8,322 nucleotides of DNA, from positions 1-8,322 of the forward strand of contig CAYMJJ010000107.1 in NCBI GenBank assembly GCA_964390445.1, given 5' to 3'. Both the position numbers and the translations under genes were made by a program. The notes under the pieces were generated by a model. It did no database searches. It was not told the origin of the DNA and saw only the letters and a list, made by a program, of their open reading frames with translations. Positions 6,212 to 8,322 of this stretch are shown in pieces. Numbering within the stretch: the stretch's first letter is position 1; each line of letters starts with the position of its first letter. This DNA comes from Anderseniella sp964390445. GTDB taxonomy: Bacteria > Pseudomonadota > Alphaproteobacteria > Rhizobiales > Aestuariivirgaceae.

Positions 6212-7759
6212 ATGGATGGTGTCGAGCTTCAGATCCTGTGGAGCAACCTGATCGGTATTGTGAGCGAGCAGGCCCGCGCGCTCCAGCGCATTGCGTTCAG
6301 CCCGATCGTGCGGGAAGCCGGAGACCTGGCCAACGGGCTGTTCGACGAGAAAGCACGCATGGTGGCACAGGCGGTGACTGGTACGCCCGGGCACATCAAC
6401 TCGCTGGCCGCGGCAGCGCGTAACCTGCTGGACAACACAAACACCCAGGAACTCAAGCCAGGCGACGTGCTGATCACCAACGATCCCTGGATGTCCGCCG
6501 GTCACTTCTTCGACATTACGGTCCTTTCGCCAATATTCCGGGGCAACCGCATCATCGGCTATGCTGGATCGACCATCCACCACAGCGATATCGGTGGCTA
6601 TGGTATCGGGTCCGGGGCACGCGACATCCATGAGGAAGGATTGTGGATCCCGGTGATGAAGCTCTATGAGGCAGGCAAGCCGAACGAGACGCTGTTTTCC
6701 ATCATCAAGCGAAACGTACGGACACCCGATGCCCTGATGGGCGATCTCGGTGCCCAGGTTTCAAGCGGCATGATTGCGTCTGAGCGGCTGAACGCGCTGT
6801 GTGACAGGTACGGCCTCGAAGACATCTCGGAACTCGCTGATCAGATCATCACCCGGTCGGAAAAGAGTACCCGCGATGTAATCCGCCAACTGCCCGGCGG
6901 CACTTACCGGGGACAGTCAAGCTTCGACGTGCCTGGCGGTGAGACCATTACCCTGAAGACAGCGCTGACCATCGACAGCGAGGCAGGTGACATCCTGATC
7001 GATTTCGAAGGCTCGTCAGGTCCGAGCAACATGGGTATCAACGTGGTGCCGGCCTACACCCATGCTTATGCAACATTTGCTGTGCGCTCGACGCTCAACC
7101 CGGACTTGCCGAACAACGCAGGAAGCCTCGCACCAATCAGGATCAGGCTGCCAGACGAATGCATCGTCAACGCGCGTTATCCCTCGCCTGTCAACGCACG
7201 GCACGTTGTGGGCATGTATGTCCCCTTCCCGATCCTGAACGCCCTGGCCCAGATTGTCCCTGACCGGGTTGTATCGGAAGGATCAGGCGCTGTGTGGACG
7301 ATACAGATCCAGGGCAAGGACGAGGCAGGAAAGCCCTTCACGAGTTCCATGTTCAACTACTCCGGCGGCATGGGGGCAAGGGCCCACAAGCCGGGCTTGT
7401 CTGCCATCTGCTATCCGACCGGCGTGGCGGCAGTGCCTGTTGAAGTCCTGGAAGCGTCATACCCGATCGAGTTCACCTGCAAGGAGCTCGAACACGGGAC
7501 AGGCGGCAAGGGCAAGCAACGAGGGGGCGACGGGCAGCGCATCGGCTTCCGCATGCGGACAGGTTCCAGGTGGCTCCTGAATACAATTCCGAGCCGCCTC
7601 AGAGAGGCTCCACAGGGACTGGCCGGCGGCTTGCCCGGCGCGGCTGGCCGGTTCGAGATCAACGGGGAGCCCGTTGCCGATACACGCAAGCGGGAAATGC
7701 AGCCGGATGACGAAGTCCTCATGGTGACTCCGGGTGGCGGCGGGTTTGGAACGGCCTGA
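6212..7759 (+). CDS. hyuB: Hydantoinase B/oxoprolinase family protein, HyuB-type subunit
   Basis: A 515-residue partner of HyuA, thought to carry the hydrolytic site that acts on the phosphorylated ring. Length is at the short end of the family, but both ends look complete. The N-terminus LQILWSNLIGIVSEQA (6-21) fits HyuB. The central core shows ITNDPWMSAGHFFDITVLSP (88-107), IHHSDIGGYGIGSGARDIHE (122-141), then EGLWIPVMKLYEAG (142-155) and NVRTPDALMGDLGAQ (168-182). His98, Asp101, His123, His124 and Asp126 form a His/Asp cluster that would suit the family's metal site (inference). The C-terminus has the glycine-rich GTGGKGKQRGGDGQRIGF (429-446) and closes with TPGGGGFG (506-513), both typical. 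AAGGAG (6198-6203) lies eight bases before ATG 6212. Tight linkage to hyuA supports a heteromeric enzyme. N-methylhydantoinase, oxoprolinase or lactamase activity cannot be separated by eye. Confidence 0.9.
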   Translation: MDGVELQILWSNLIGIVSEQARALQRIAFSPIVREAGDLANGLFDEKARMVAQAVTGTPGHINSLAAAARNLLDNTNTQELKPGDVLITNDPWMSAGHFFDITVLSPIFRGNRIIGYAGSTIHHSDIGGYGIGSGARDIHEEGLWIPVMKLYEAGKPNETLFSIIKRNVRTPDALMGDLGAQVSSGMIASERLNALCDRYGLEDISELADQIITRSEKSTRDVIRQLPGGTYRGQSSFDVPGGETITLKTALTIDSEAGDILIDFEGSSGPSNMGINVVPAYTHAYATFAVRSTLNPDLPNNAGSLAPIRIRLPDECIVNARYPSPVNARHVVGMYVPFPILNALAQIVPDRVVSEGSGAVWTIQIQGKDEAGKPFTSSMFNYSGGMGARAHKPGLSAICYPTGVAAVPVEVLEASYPIEFTCKELEHGTGGKGKQRGGDGQRIGFRMRTGSRWLLNTIPSRLREAPQGLAGGLPGAAGRFEINGEPVADTRKREMQPDDEVLMVTPGGGGFGTA

Positions 7760-7762
7760 ACC

Positions 7763-8322
7763 ATGCACGAAACCAATGAGAATTTCTGTCGTCGGCTGCG
7801 AGCGGGTCAATTCCTCAAAGGGACCTTTGCAAAGATTGCCGACCCGATGGTCATCGAGATGCTGGCTGCTTACGAACTCGACTTCGTGGTCATTGACGCG
7901 GAGCATTCACCCATTGGCCGGCGCGAGATCAATACCCTGCTGGTTGCTGCAACGGCAGCAGGATTGCCTGCAATTGTCCGCATACCCGAAAAGAGCAGAT
8001 ACTGGATCTCGTCAGTGCTTGATTGCGGCGCTGCCGGCATAATGGTGCCGCATGTTTCCACGGTCGCCGATGCACAACTGCTTGCCGGCATGATGTCTTT
8101 CGGCAAGGGCGGACGTGGATTTTCTCCTTCAACGCGGGCTGCTGACTACGGTGCGCGGGGAATTGCCGGTCATCTCGAACGCCAGCCGGTCGAAACGGTG
8201 CTGGTTTGCCAGATTGAAGATGACGAGGGCGTTCGCAATGCCCGCGAGATCGCTTCGGTTGAAGGCGTGGACTGCCTGTTCGTTGGCCCTGTTGACCTTG
8301 CTGTGTCGCTGGGAAAGACATC
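7763..8322 (+). CDS. HpcH/HpaI-type aldolase, N-terminal part (runs off the window)
   Basis: The first 186 complete codons of a class II (metal-dependent) aldolase of the HpcH/HpaI family, which cleaves 4-hydroxy-2-oxo acids to pyruvate plus an aldehyde. Full members are about 250-260 residues, so roughly a quarter is missing beyond the edge. Landmarks: KGTFAKIADP (19-28), FVVIDAEHSP (41-50) with catalytic-type His48, IVRIP (71-75) with Arg73, LDCGAAGIMVPHV (86-98), CQIED (149-153) with Glu152, and LFVGPVDLAVSLG (172-184) with Asp178. The Glu and Asp match the family's metal ligands and the His and Arg its active-site pair. No strong ribosome binding site precedes ATG 7763, which lies three bases after the hyuB stop, so coupled translation is likely. 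2-Keto-3-deoxy-sugar-acid aldolases and citrate lyase beta-like proteins are relatives, but these motifs favour HpaI. Confidence 0.9.
   Translation, partial: MHETNENFCRRLRAGQFLKGTFAKIADPMVIEMLAAYELDFVVIDAEHSPIGRREINTLLVAATAAGLPAIVRIPEKSRYWISSVLDCGAAGIMVPHVSTVADAQLLAGMMSFGKGGRGFSPSTRAADYGARGIAGHLERQPVETVLVCQIEDDEGVRNAREIASVEGVDCLFVGPVDLAVSLGKT

Noticed and set aside
4136..7759. HyuA/HyuB as an acetone- or acetophenone-type carboxylase
   Set aside because: Those enzymes share the HyuA/HyuB fold but need additional small subunits. None is present between or after the two genes within the window, and HyuB is much shorter than acetone carboxylase alpha subunits. It cannot be excluded if such genes lie beyond the right edge.

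Overview
The window is a compact stretch of bacterial chromosome with eight genes, all on the + strand and almost without gaps. Moderately high GC, strong Shine-Dalgarno sites, ATGA/GTGA gene overlaps and a three-component TRAP transporter point to a proteobacterium. An alphaproteobacterium is my best guess, but nothing here (no rRNA or tRNA) fixes the taxon. It reads as one catabolic operon that begins close to the left edge and runs off the right edge.

Layout: positions 1-48 are a leader with a 17-bp palindrome (candidate operator) and a strong ribosome binding site. Next come a periplasmic TRAP solute-binding protein (49-1026), a small KdgF-like cupin (1029-1400), an 89-base gap holding a perfect 10-bp hairpin, the TRAP small membrane subunit (1490-2074), the TRAP large permease (2071-3360), an IclR-family regulator (3357-4139), the two subunits of a hydantoinase/oxoprolinase-type enzyme, HyuA (4136-6208) and HyuB (6212-7759), and the first 186 codons of an HpcH/HpaI-type aldolase (7763 to the edge).

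Working model (inference): the binding protein captures a small, probably carboxylated compound and the QM permease imports it using an ion gradient. HyuA/HyuB would open a cyclic amide (lactam, hydantoin or oxoproline-like ring) with ATP, and the aldolase would split a resulting 2-oxo acid into pyruvate and an aldehyde. The cupin may be a small metal enzyme acting on the imported compound or an intermediate. The IclR protein is the likely local regulator. Every family is known, but this combination, with a cupin inside a TRAP operon and an IclR gene locked by overlaps between transporter and enzyme genes, does not match a pathway I can name.

No mobile element, CRISPR array, RNA gene or convincing intrinsic terminator was seen. 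No gap exceeds 300 bases.
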